Below, one piece after another: positions 10,022 through 17,870 of a DNA stretch of 33,665 bases. Source of the DNA: Vreelandella jeotgali Hwa (GTDB lineage Bacteria > Pseudomonadota > Gammaproteobacteria > Pseudomonadales > Halomonadaceae); assembly GCF_000334215.1 (NCBI RefSeq), contig NZ_AMQY01000015.1, positions 1 through 33,665 of the forward strand, written 5' to 3'. The notes below the pieces were generated by a model, which did not search any database, was not told the origin of the DNA, and worked only from the letters and a program-made list of their open reading frames with translations. Position numbers and translations under genes: made by a program. Every line of letters starts with the position of its first letter. The first letter of the stretch is position 1.

Positions 10022-10096
10022 GCCAATTCACAGCGCGGCAATCGACATAACGGCAATCCATACAAAGCCAATTCGCATAAAGCCAATTCGCATCAA
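10022..10096. repeat. Five degenerate 15-bp tandem repeats
   Basis: Five contiguous 15-bp units start with GCCAATT or GGCAATC (10022, 10037, 10052, 10067, 10082). The fourth and fifth are nearly identical (GCCAATTCGCATAAA and GCCAATTCGCATCAA). The array fills most of the gap between the transporter stop and the asparaginase start. Being a multiple of three, it can be read without stops in several frames, but no start or ribosome site supports translation. Confidence 0.85.
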
Positions 10097-10137
10097 TCAG
10101 GTCGGCCGCGTTCAGGCGGCGGCTCAAGGGGGATACC

Positions 10138-11226
10138 GTGCCAACCCGCTTCCCGCAGCACTCCGATAAAACGGTCCTGATCCTCTACACCGGCGGCACC
10201 ATCGGCATGCGCGAAGGCCCGCACGGCCTGGCACCCGCGGGGGATTTTGCCGCCCGGCTGGACCGGATGCTGGCCACGCTGCCCGCCGAAAGGCGGCGCG
10301 CGCTGCCGGATATCGAGGTCATCAGCTATGCAACGCCGGTGGATTCCAGCTCGGTCACCCCGCTCGACTGGCAAACCCTGGCCGACGATATTCGCCCTCG
10401 CTGTGCCCGGCATGCCGGAATTGTCGTCGTGCACGGCACCGACACGCTGAGCTGGACGTCCGCCAGCCTGTCGCTGCAGCTACGGCGCCCGGGCTGCCCG
10501 GTGATCGTGACCGGCGCCATGGCCCCCCTGGAAGCGCCGAATAGCGACGCTCTGGAAAACCTCGAAGGCGCACTGCGCTTCGCCGCGCTGCCACCGCCCG
10601 TCAGGCTGGATGACGTGGCCATATACTTTGCCGGCCGCCTGCTGCGCGGCAGCCGAGCCACCAAGTGGCACGCCTCGGCGGCGGATGCGTTTACCAGCCC
10701 CGGCACCCCGCCGCTGGGCGACTATCACGATGGCCCCCGGCTATTGGCGGAATCCGCTGTTGCGGCCCACGAACCGGATGCGACAACCCGCGCGCTGCTG
10801 GACCGCACGCCGACCAACTACCGGCGCATCAATCAGGGCGAAATCGTACGGATTGTTCTCTGGCCGGGGATGGCGGCCTGGCAGCTGAGCGCCTGGCTGG
10901 AAGACAGCCGGGTCGAAGGCGCCCTGCTACAGCTATGGGGCGCCGGCAATATAGCCGACGATCCGGCGCTGATCGAGGTGCTGGAGCGCGCCGTAGCGCA
11001 GGGCAAGCTGATCGTCGCGGTAAGCCAGTGCCTGTACGGCAGCGTCAGCCCGGGGACGTACGCCGCCGGCCACGCCCTGGCCCGCGCCGGCGTGCTGCCC
11101 GGCGGTGACATGCCGCCCGAAGCCGCCTTTGCCAAACTGGCCCACCTGGTCGCCATGCCGCTGGACAGCGCTACGCGGCGGCAGGCCTTTATCACGCCCT
11201 GGGTCGGCGAAAGCGGCGCCGACTGA
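10138..11226 (+). CDS. ansA: Type I (cytoplasmic) L-asparaginase
   Basis: The 362-aa enzyme hydrolyses L-asparagine to aspartate and ammonia. There is no signal peptide, which fits the cytoplasmic AnsA type rather than periplasmic AnsB. The active-site motifs are TGGTIG at 18-23 (nucleophile Thr in the loop), DSS at 69-71 for substrate binding and HGTDT at 99-103. A VTGAMAP block follows. The start is the GTG at 10138, with AAGGGGGA four bases before it, and no earlier ATG is in frame with support. Length slightly exceeds E. coli AnsA (338 aa). It is convergent with the next gene, with only two bases between stop codons and no terminator hairpin. Confidence 0.92.
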   Translation: MPTRFPQHSDKTVLILYTGGTIGMREGPHGLAPAGDFAARLDRMLATLPAERRRALPDIEVISYATPVDSSSVTPLDWQTLADDIRPRCARHAGIVVVHGTDTLSWTSASLSLQLRRPGCPVIVTGAMAPLEAPNSDALENLEGALRFAALPPPVRLDDVAIYFAGRLLRGSRATKWHASAADAFTSPGTPPLGDYHDGPRLLAESAVAAHEPDATTRALLDRTPTNYRRINQGEIVRIVLWPGMAAWQLSAWLEDSRVEGALLQLWGAGNIADDPALIEVLERAVAQGKLIVAVSQCLYGSVSPGTYAAGHALARAGVLPGGDMPPEAAFAKLAHLVAMPLDSATRRQAFITPWVGESGAD

Positions 11227-11228
11227 CC

Positions 11229-11648
11229 TCACTGGCCATTAAGCCGGGCTTCTACCCGCGCCAGAATTTGTCGGCTGACCTTGCCGACCAGCGGCTTGGC
11301 TGCCCGGTTGACGGCTTTTTCCATCAGCCGGTTGCCGATGGCATAGCTTAGCGTCAGCGTGACGCGGGTACCCTCGTCCACTGCTTCGAGATGATACCGG
11401 CCCTGGTTATCCACCCCGCTGCGCGATTCCCACGCCAGCGTCCGGGGAGCTTCGGCTTCCACCACCGCCACATCGAACGTCCAATCCATCCCGATGGCAT
11501 GCACGTACCAGCGGTAGCAGTCGTTGCCCAGCGGCTCGATATTGCGGATCAGATCCGAGTAGTCGGCAAAATCCTCGACCTGGTGCAGCAGGTCAAAAAC
11601 GCGCTCGGGCTCGGCGCTGACAATTTCGCTATGTTCGATACTGGCCAT
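11229..11648 (-). CDS. SRPBCC / polyketide-cyclase-like protein
   Basis: The 139-aa protein has the START-like SRPBCC fold. The order is an N-terminal strand (IEHSEIVSAEPERVFDLL), the helix with VEDFADYSDLIRNIEPLG, beta strands, and the long C-terminal helix ending in ARVEARLNGQ. Members bind hydrophobic ligands, and some (Coq10/RatA) bind ubiquinone. The ligand cannot be assigned here. It lies between the asparaginase and trhP on the minus strand and may be read from trhP or from its own promoter. The ribosome site is weak (GGGAA). It is not close enough to E. coli RatA for that name. Confidence 0.8.
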   Translation of the reverse strand: MASIEHSEIVSAEPERVFDLLHQVEDFADYSDLIRNIEPLGNDCYRWYVHAIGMDWTFDVAVVEAEAPRTLAWESRSGVDNQGRYHLEAVDEGTRVTLTLSYAIGNRLMEKAVNRAAKPLVGKVSRQILARVEARLNGQ

Positions 11649-11695
11649 GACGTTTCCCGGAAAGAATGAATGACAGCCGCCGGCCGCTCGGCGAC

Positions 11696-11711
11696 GAAAA
11701 AGCCCCGGGCT
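11696..11711 (-). terminator. Weak candidate terminator after trhP
   Basis: On the minus strand AGCC-CGG-GGCT is followed by TTTTTC, 38 bases past the trhP stop. The four-base stem is short, so this could be a weak or partial terminator that lets some transcription reach the SRPBCC gene. Confidence 0.3.
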
Positions 11712-11748
11712 GGCAGCCGCTCAAAGGGTGATGCGGCAAGCGTATTGC

Positions 11749-13104
11749 CTAAAGGTCGCGCATCAGCAGGGCAAACTCGGCCTGCTCGGGCGCCAGCGGC
11801 TCCCCGGGGACGGCAATGCTGACCACATGACCCGAGCCCGGCGCAACGCTGACCGCCTTGCCCTGGCGGTTCTCGATATGCGTCAGAGCAAAGCGCCGAT
11901 TGCCTTCCGGCAGCATCAGCTCCAGGCTATCGCCCACGACAAAGCGATTCTTGACGTCGATGGTCAGCCGGGTGCCGGCGGCATCCACGTCGGTCACGTC
12001 GCCCACAAACTGCTGATGCACACCGATGGAATGGCCGCGCTCGTAGTTCTGGTATTCGTCGTGAACGTGGCGGCGGTAAAAGCCTTCGGTATAGCCGCGG
12101 TTGGCGAGGTTTTCCAGCTCGTCCATCAGCCCCATGTCGAACGGCCGGCCGGCCACGGCGTCGTCAATCGCGCGACGGTAGACCTGGGCGGTACGCGCCA
12201 CATAGTAGGGTGACTTGGTGCGCCCTTCTATCTTCAGCGAGGTAACGCCCATGCGCGCCAGCTCGGGGACGTGCTGAACGGCGCGTAAATCCCGAGAGTT
12301 CATGATGTAGGTGCCGTGCTCGTCTTCAAAAATCGGCATCAGCTCGCCCGGGCGCGAGCGATCTTCAATCAGCGCCGACAGCTCATCGCGCTCCTCGCTG
12401 CCGTCGCTTGCCATGACGCCGCTATCGGGCGCCCCGTCGCCGCCGGCGGCATTCACCGGCACAACGTCACCGGTGTCGTCCCGGGTTGCCGCCAGCGCAT
12501 TGTACTTCCAGCGGCAGGCGTTGGTGCAGGTGCCCTGGTTGGGATCCCGGTGATTGAAATACCCCGACAGCAAACAGCGCCCCGAATAGGCAATGCACAG
12601 CGCCCCGTGCACGAAGGTCTCGATTTCCAGCTCCGGACACTCGGCGCGTATCTGGCCGATTTCGGTGAGCGACAGCTCCCGGGACAGAATGATCCGGCTG
12701 ATGCCCTGCTGCTGCCAGAAGCGCGCCGCGGCATGGTTGACCACGTTGGCCTGCACCGAGAGGTGAATCGGCTGCTCGGGCCAGCGCTCGCGGATCATCA
12801 TGATCAGCCCGGGGTCGGACATGATCAGCGCATCGGGGCCGGCTTCGATCACCGGCTCCATGTCGCGCAGGTACGTGGTCAGCTTGCGGTTGTGCGGCGC
12901 AATGTTGGACGCCACGTAAAAGCGCTTGCCGCGCTCGTGGGCGTAGGCAATGCCCTTGTGCAGATTGGCGACGTTGAAGTCGTTATTGCGCACCCGCAGC
13001 GAGTAGCGCGGCTGACCGGCATAGACCGCATCGGCACCGTAGGCAAAGGCATAGCGCATGTTGTTGAACGTGCCGGCAGGCGACAGCAGCTCGGGCGCGG
13101 GCAT
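11749..13104 (-). CDS. trhP: TrhP (YegQ), U32-family tRNA uridine-34 hydroxylase
   Basis: The 451-aa protein of the U32 'peptidase' family is, in E. coli, the prephenate-dependent enzyme that hydroxylates U34 of tRNAs to ho5U. The U32 signature is present as ETFVHGALCIAYSGRCLLSG, followed by CTNAC. Cysteines 170, 177, 193 and 197 match the four expected cluster ligands. The N-terminal LLSPAGTFNNMRYAFAYGAD segment starts the TIM barrel, and a beta-barrel domain ends the protein. A low-complexity acidic insert lies at about 210-260, where E. coli YegQ is also variable. The start has GGAGGAAGT before the ATG. A MITE-like element lies 40 bases upstream and may supply the -35 of its promoter. Length matches E. 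coli (453 aa). Confidence 0.93.
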   Translation of the reverse strand: MPAPELLSPAGTFNNMRYAFAYGADAVYAGQPRYSLRVRNNDFNVANLHKGIAYAHERGKRFYVASNIAPHNRKLTTYLRDMEPVIEAGPDALIMSDPGLIMMIRERWPEQPIHLSVQANVVNHAAARFWQQQGISRIILSRELSLTEIGQIRAECPELEIETFVHGALCIAYSGRCLLSGYFNHRDPNQGTCTNACRWKYNALAATRDDTGDVVPVNAAGGDGAPDSGVMASDGSEERDELSALIEDRSRPGELMPIFEDEHGTYIMNSRDLRAVQHVPELARMGVTSLKIEGRTKSPYYVARTAQVYRRAIDDAVAGRPFDMGLMDELENLANRGYTEGFYRRHVHDEYQNYERGHSIGVHQQFVGDVTDVDAAGTRLTIDVKNRFVVGDSLELMLPEGNRRFALTHIENRQGKAVSVAPGSGHVVSIAVPGEPLAPEQAEFALLMRDL

Positions 13105-13138
13105 ACTTCCTCCGTGATGACTGGTTTAAGCGGCGCCG

Positions 13139-13168
13139 ATAATAGGGCCTGTTGACGTTTCCTCGCAA
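13139..13168 (-). promoter_or_regulatory. Possible trhP promoter built on the MITE end
   Basis: On the minus strand TTGCGA (13163-13168), an 18-bp spacer and TATTAT (13139-13144) precede trhP. The -35 and the whole spacer are inside the terminal inverted repeat of the MITE, and the -10 straddles its outer edge. The predicted start would give a leader of about 30 nt. Confidence 0.45.
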
Positions 13169-13409
13169 ACCGCGTTGCTGCGCCAAAGGATGTCAGGCAA
13201 GGCGCGAAACGCCGGTCATGGTGGTGCCCTTGCCCGGTTTCGCAACGCGGCATGACGTTCATTGGCGCGCAACCCGAAGGGACAGGGTCCTCCGGGCACA
13301 GCACGGCGTTGTTCGTCGCTCATTGGGAACGACCCAACGACGCTCCTCACGCCTTGTTCTGCCCCCGGAGGACCTCTGTCGCGGCTGTGAGGAAACGTCA
13401 AGAGGCCCT
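13144..13409. mobile_element. MITE-like element, 266 bp, non-coding palindrome
   Basis: The ends are imperfect inverted repeats of about 30 bp. The left arm begins AGGGCCTGTTGACGTTTCC and the right arm, on the other strand, AGGGCCTCTTGACGTTTCC. The similarity continues inward for most of the element: an ACAG-GTCCTCCGG block near 13281-13300 mirrors CCGGAGGACCTCTGT near 13365-13379. The whole unit could thus fold into one long hairpin. It encodes no transposase. I cannot identify a clear target-site duplication, so exact ends are uncertain by a base or two. It occupies the divergent interval between trhP and the YkgJ-type gene. Confidence 0.7.
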
Positions 13410-13514
13410 GGCAAGCCACCGTCGGGCTCGCCAGAAGCCACGCTGCGGCACTTTTCCGGCGATGGCTGGCAGCGTAGACTGCACGCCCGCGATATATCCC
13501 TCGATGAGCCCGCC

Positions 13515-13871
13515 ATGCACGATACCGGATCCCACAGCGCCGAATCCCACCGCAGCAGTTCCCACAGCGCCGACCCCCGGGTCTTTCATGCGTCGCCGGC
13601 TTCATCGGTGGAATCCCGGCCGGGCTGCCGGCCGGGGTGCGGTGCCTGCTGCATCGCGCCATCGATCAGCTCGCCTATCCCCGGCATGCCGGATGGCAAA
13701 CCCGCCGGACAGCGCTGCGCCCAGCTGAACGACGACAACCTCTGCCAGCTGTTCGGCAGCCCTCTGCGCCCGGACGTGTGCCGGCAGTTCGACTACGACG
13801 CGGCCATTTGCGGCGAACGGCGCGAAGAAGCGCTGGCAACGCTAAGCTCGCTGGAAGACCTGACCGGCTGA
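13515..13871 (+). CDS. YkgJ-type cysteine-cluster protein
   Basis: This is a small 118-aa protein of the Zn/Fe-chelating YkgJ family. The conserved core [17 protein letters not shown] is followed by spaced cysteines, giving positions 38, 42, 45, 46, 68, 77, 89 and 99. The pattern, together with the MPDGKPAG and RPDVCRQF motifs, is typical of pseudomonad and Halomonas relatives. The biochemical role of the family is unsettled. The start is uncertain: the ATG at 13515 has only a weak GAG upstream. The first 30 residues are Ser/His-rich and partly repeated (a 14-base direct repeat), unlike the family. The frame stays open back into the MITE-like element, so an upstream start there cannot be excluded. 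It is convergent with the large regulator gene. Confidence 0.78.
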   Translation: MHDTGSHSAESHRSSSHSADPRVFHASPASSVESRPGCRPGCGACCIAPSISSPIPGMPDGKPAGQRCAQLNDDNLCQLFGSPLRPDVCRQFDYDAAICGERREEALATLSSLEDLTG

Positions 13872-13926
13872 CATACAAAATCGAACTGACATCCACCGCT
13901 GGATCGCGGGCACAACGCTTCACCGA

Positions 13927-16900
13927 CTACTCGGGCAAAAGCGCGCCCGGCCGCCGCTCGCTCAGGCTCATCCAGCGCAGCAGGACCGGCGCATCGCTGT
14001 GGCGAGCGTCACCCAGCAAGCGCCGAAATTCTTCCAGCGCCTCGGCATCACCCGGCGCTACCTGTATCAGCCACAGCTCGATGGCGCCCATTAGCTGGTG
14101 GCGATTGCCCTGCTGGCGAGCCCGCTGCCGGGCCAGTGCGATCGCCGAGGCCACTTCGCCTCGGGGTCGGCCCTGGCGCGCCCGGACAAGCGCCATCTGC
14201 ATGGCCAGCTCGGGCAGGAACAGGGTGTCGTGCTCCAGGGCAATATCCAGACACTCTCCCAGGTAGCGCTCTGCGGTCGTCAGCTCATTCAACGCCAGGC
14301 AGGCGTCGACATACCAGAGTGCCGGTCGCAGATAGCGCTCGAACCCCGTCAGTTCGGCCATCTGTTCCATGCACGCTTCCAGCTCGGCAAGCCCGTCGAC
14401 ATCGCCGCCCAGCGCCCGCTGCCAGCCGCGCACGCCCCGGGCGGAATACTGCCAGAGTGCCAGGTCGGCGGTATCGGTCATGGCCGCTGCCCGATCGGCG
14501 TGGCGGCCCGCCAGATGCACATGCCCCAGCTGGCGATACAGCCCCGCCGCAACCAGATGCGCCATGGCCAGGGTGCCGGGGTGATGGACCTGCCGGGCCA
14601 GACGCAGCGCCCCCTCCATCACGCGCTCGGCACCGGCATAGTCGCCGGACAGGCACAGCGCCCAGCCATGAGCGCATACCGCGGCCACCTGCGGATGGTC
14701 GGAAAACGGCAGCCACTCAATCATCATCGGCGTATTCAGCGGGTCCAGCGCTTCCAGCTGGCGCCGGGCAGCGTCGATATGACCCGACCAGTAGGCGCAG
14801 TGGGCGTGGGCATAGGCGACCAGACGATCATAGCGCGGCTCTTCCAGCTGGCCGGCCAGCGTGGTCAGCCGGGTCACCAGCTCCCGGGCGCCGGCATGGT
14901 CATAGCGCTGGCCGCGCGCCACCCAAAGCCCCCACTTGACCAGAAACGTCGCGGCCGGATCGGCGGGGGCTTCGCCGGCCTCGCGGGATTCGCGCAGCAG
15001 CTCCAGGGCGCGGCAAAAGCTTTTCAGCGCCGTGGGCGAGCCGTGGCCCTCCAGCGCAAATGCCGTTTGCCCGCGTACCGTCAGCAGGCTGATGGCGCGC
15101 TCGGGGTCGGGCGCCGCGCGCGCCAGGCTGTCGAGCCCGTCGTCCACCATGTGCAGCGCGGTATGGTTGGCGCTGACCTTGAGCGCTTCCCGGGCGGCGA
15201 GCTCATAATAGCGCGCACTGCGGGCGGGATCGCCACTGTAGCTCAGGTGCATGGCAAAATTGCCCGGATGGCGACTGATCCAGATCGGGAAGCGCTCCTC
15301 GATCAGGCCGACAACGTGGCGGTGCAGCCGCCGGCGCACGTCGCGCGGGCAGGAAAGATAGGCGGCTTCCTGAAGCAGCTGGTGGCTGAACTGGTACTCT
15401 TGCGACCGCTGCCTGTCGCTCACCGGCTCGATGATTTCCAGCCGCAGCATCTGCTCCAGCGCCCGGTCAATCGACGCCGGCTCACGCTCGCTGCACGCGG
15501 TCAGAAAATCCAGACGAAAGCGCCGGCCCAGCATTGCGGCCACGTGCGCCACGCCGCGATGCTCGCCCAGCTGATCGATGCGGCTGGCGAGCAGTCCGGA
15601 CAGGCCCTGAGGCAGCGTATCCAGCTTCAGGGGCCGGCCATCGCGCCGGTCCATGTCCAGTCGCCGGCAAATTTCCTGCAGATACAGCGGCACCCCGTCG
15701 CAGCGTTCGATTACCTGATGACGCAGCCGCGGCGTCAGGGTCAGGCGATAGTGCTGCAAGAGTAGCGACAGCAGCTGCGACGACTGCTGCGTATCCAGCG
15801 GCCCCAGCGTTATCTGCTGGTCCCAGTGCAGCCGCACCGGCAGGGATTCGCGGCCGTGGTGGCTTGCGACCAGCATGAAGGCCGTATTGATGGGCAGGCG
15901 AGCCTGGAGGCCTGCCAGAATCCGGAACGAGGGTTCATCGACCCATTGCAGATCATCCACCATCAGCAGCAGCGGACGCGTGGCGGCCAGATGCTCCACC
16001 AGCCGCTGCATCAGGGCGAGCACCAGCTCGGTGGCCTCGCCCTCCCGGGTCGAGCGTTGTGCCTCCTGACCATCGCACAGCCCCAAGGCGTCGTCCAGGC
16101 GCTGCTGACGCGCCTCGTCGAGCTCCGGCATCGCCAGCGTCGCCTGGAGGTCGCGCAAAGCGGCAGTGTCCGGCGGCGCATCGCCGTACCAGGCGATCAG
16201 GCGGCGCACGACCCCGTAAGGTTCAAGCATCGACAGGCGGGTGGTGGGCTGCCAGCAAATGGCGGCTTCCCGGCTCAGCTCCAGCTGGCGAAACCCGACC
16301 ATCAGCGCCGATTTGCCCAGCCCCGACGTGCCGCTCACCAGAACGCTCTGGCGCAGGCCGATACCGGCTCGCGCCAGCGCATCGTGGAGCTGGCGCAACG
16401 CGGTTTCACGCCCGATCAGGCTGGGCGCCGCCGTGGTGTGGGCCGCATCCTTCTGCCCCAGCGCCAGGGCCTGCAAACAGACCTGACCGTTGCTCGCCAA
16501 CCGCCGCCGGGTCAGCCGCGGCTGCAAATCCAGCGCCGGCGGCATCTGCTGGCTGGCCTGGCGGGAAATGACCAGCTCGCTGCCCTGGGCGGCATTCATC
16601 AGCTGCAGCGAGGTCTGGGTCACCTGCCCCAGCGGATCGGCCTGCTGGCGCTCGGGCAGGTAGACCGCCCGGCCGCTGTGCAACCCGGCGTCAAGCGTAA
16701 AACGCGGCGGCGCTCCGCTGCCCGCCCAGTAACGCTGCGCCTGTCCGGGCAGGGCCTGGCGGCAGTGTTCGTACAGCGCCACCAGCTCGGCCAGCTGGTG
16801 CGCCGGCCCGTGGGTACCGAAGCACGCCAGCCCCAGCCCACCGGTCACCCCGGGCAGCCAGAACCCGCCCAGATGGTGGCACTGCTGCTCCAGCCAGCGC

Positions 16901-17841
16901 AGTAGCTGGCGTTGCAGGGTCAGGCACCACTGCAGCGCCCCGCGATCCTGCCAGTCGCCCGTCAGCGTCAGACGAATCGCCATGACCGAGAGCTGGCGCA
17001 GCTCGATTTCCTCTTCGCGAAACGGGGCGCTGTCCGCGGTCAGCGTGGGCGAATCAACGCTGCCTGCGCCGTCATCGCTTTCCGCGCCATGACTCTCCTT
17101 GCCCGACCCATAGTCTTTGTCCGACCAATAGCGCGCCAGCTGTAGAAAGCCGGGCTCGGGCTGTTCGCCGGACAGAGCCAATAGCTGCAGATAGGCATGA
17201 TAGGCCTCCCGTGCCGCCGCGATCCGACCCTGCCCGACCAGGTGCCTGACCCATCGGGCGTGAAACGGGCCGTAGCCGGAAAACCGGCTGACCAGCCGTT
17301 CGAGCAGGGCATCCGGCAGGGTGTTGTGGGCCTCGAGAACCCGGTCGGCAAAGGCAACTACCCGCTGGCGCCAGTCGTGACGAACCTGCACCAGCCAGCG
17401 CTGAAACGCGACACACGAGGCCAGCTGCAGATCTTCCGCCAGGTCGCCGCGGTAGCAGGTCAGCACGGCATCCAGCGCCGCCGGGTCCCCCGGGCCGGCC
17501 AACTGCGCTTCCAGCCGTTTCAGGTCTATCCGCCAATCGTCGGGGAGCGTCAGACTGATGTGCTGGCGCGTAACGCACAGCACATCGTCGGCCCGCCCAC
17601 CCAGCGCATGGCGCAGGCAGTGCAGCGCATGACGCAGATTGGAGCGCCCGGCGGAAACGCCCTGATCGGGCCACAGCAGTTCGGCAAGCGCCGAGCGGCT
17701 GACCGGGCGGTCCTGCAGCAGCAGATACACCAGCAGCGCCTTGACCTTGTCGTAGCTGAAACGCGCCGGCGCGGTTTTCTCCGGGTCGAGCACGCAGTGC
17801 CCGAACAGGGCAATGTGGTCGGACTCGTACGCATCGCGCAT
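13927..17841 (-). CDS. Large multidomain regulator: winged helix-BTAD-cyclase-like-AAA-TPR
   Basis: The 1304-aa protein is likely a cytoplasmic signal-integrating transcriptional activator. Residues 1-100 form an OmpR/SARP-like winged helix (LLVYLLLQDRPVSRSALAEL, then RSNLRHALHCLRHAL), and 105-240 a BTAD helical domain. A polar linker (245-275) leads to a class III nucleotide-cyclase-like domain (about 280-460), with the GGLGLACFG and LDAGLHSGRAVY blocks. The first metal-binding Asp region reads AIRLTLTGDW, so catalysis looks lost. An AAA/STAND ATPase follows, with Walker A GTSGLGKS at 504-511 and Walker B LLLMVDD at 624-630. The last 450 residues are TPR-like helical repeats. It starts 29 bases after miaE and is probably co-transcribed. 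The ligand and targets are unknown. Confidence 0.88.
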   Translation of the reverse strand: MRDAYESDHIALFGHCVLDPEKTAPARFSYDKVKALLVYLLLQDRPVSRSALAELLWPDQGVSAGRSNLRHALHCLRHALGGRADDVLCVTRQHISLTLPDDWRIDLKRLEAQLAGPGDPAALDAVLTCYRGDLAEDLQLASCVAFQRWLVQVRHDWRQRVVAFADRVLEAHNTLPDALLERLVSRFSGYGPFHARWVRHLVGQGRIAAAREAYHAYLQLLALSGEQPEPGFLQLARYWSDKDYGSGKESHGAESDDGAGSVDSPTLTADSAPFREEEIELRQLSVMAIRLTLTGDWQDRGALQWCLTLQRQLLRWLEQQCHHLGGFWLPGVTGGLGLACFGTHGPAHQLAELVALYEHCRQALPGQAQRYWAGSGAPPRFTLDAGLHSGRAVYLPERQQADPLGQVTQTSLQLMNAAQGSELVISRQASQQMPPALDLQPRLTRRRLASNGQVCLQALALGQKDAAHTTAAPSLIGRETALRQLHDALARAGIGLRQSVLVSGTSGLGKSALMVGFRQLELSREAAICWQPTTRLSMLEPYGVVRRLIAWYGDAPPDTAALRDLQATLAMPELDEARQQRLDDALGLCDGQEAQRSTREGEATELVLALMQRLVEHLAATRPLLLMVDDLQWVDEPSFRILAGLQARLPINTAFMLVASHHGRESLPVRLHWDQQITLGPLDTQQSSQLLSLLLQHYRLTLTPRLRHQVIERCDGVPLYLQEICRRLDMDRRDGRPLKLDTLPQGLSGLLASRIDQLGEHRGVAHVAAMLGRRFRLDFLTACSEREPASIDRALEQMLRLEIIEPVSDRQRSQEYQFSHQLLQEAAYLSCPRDVRRRLHRHVVGLIEERFPIWISRHPGNFAMHLSYSGDPARSARYYELAAREALKVSANHTALHMVDDGLDSLARAAPDPERAISLLTVRGQTAFALEGHGSPTALKSFCRALELLRESREAGEAPADPAATFLVKWGLWVARGQRYDHAGARELVTRLTTLAGQLEEPRYDRLVAYAHAHCAYWSGHIDAARRQLEALDPLNTPMMIEWLPFSDHPQVAAVCAHGWALCLSGDYAGAERVMEGALRLARQVHHPGTLAMAHLVAAGLYRQLGHVHLAGRHADRAAAMTDTADLALWQYSARGVRGWQRALGGDVDGLAELEACMEQMAELTGFERYLRPALWYVDACLALNELTTAERYLGECLDIALEHDTLFLPELAMQMALVRARQGRPRGEVASAIALARQRARQQGNRHQLMGAIELWLIQVAPGDAEALEEFRRLLGDARHSDAPVLLRWMSLSERRPGALLPE

Positions 17842-17870
17842 GGTAGCGATCCTGCCGAAACGTGGGCGGC

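Noticed and set aside
12405..12482. Acidic insert in TrhP as a novel domain
   Set aside because: E. coli YegQ also has a variable insert here, so it is family variation and not a new domain.
12316..13155. 279-aa plus-strand frame opposite trhP
   Set aside because: It is antisense to the U32 cysteine-signature region of trhP and has no support.
14098..16905. 555-aa and 359-aa plus-strand frames opposite the large regulator
   Set aside because: Both lie entirely opposite the BTAD/AAA regulator with its Walker motifs. They show low-complexity Gln/Arg/Gly composition and no start signals.
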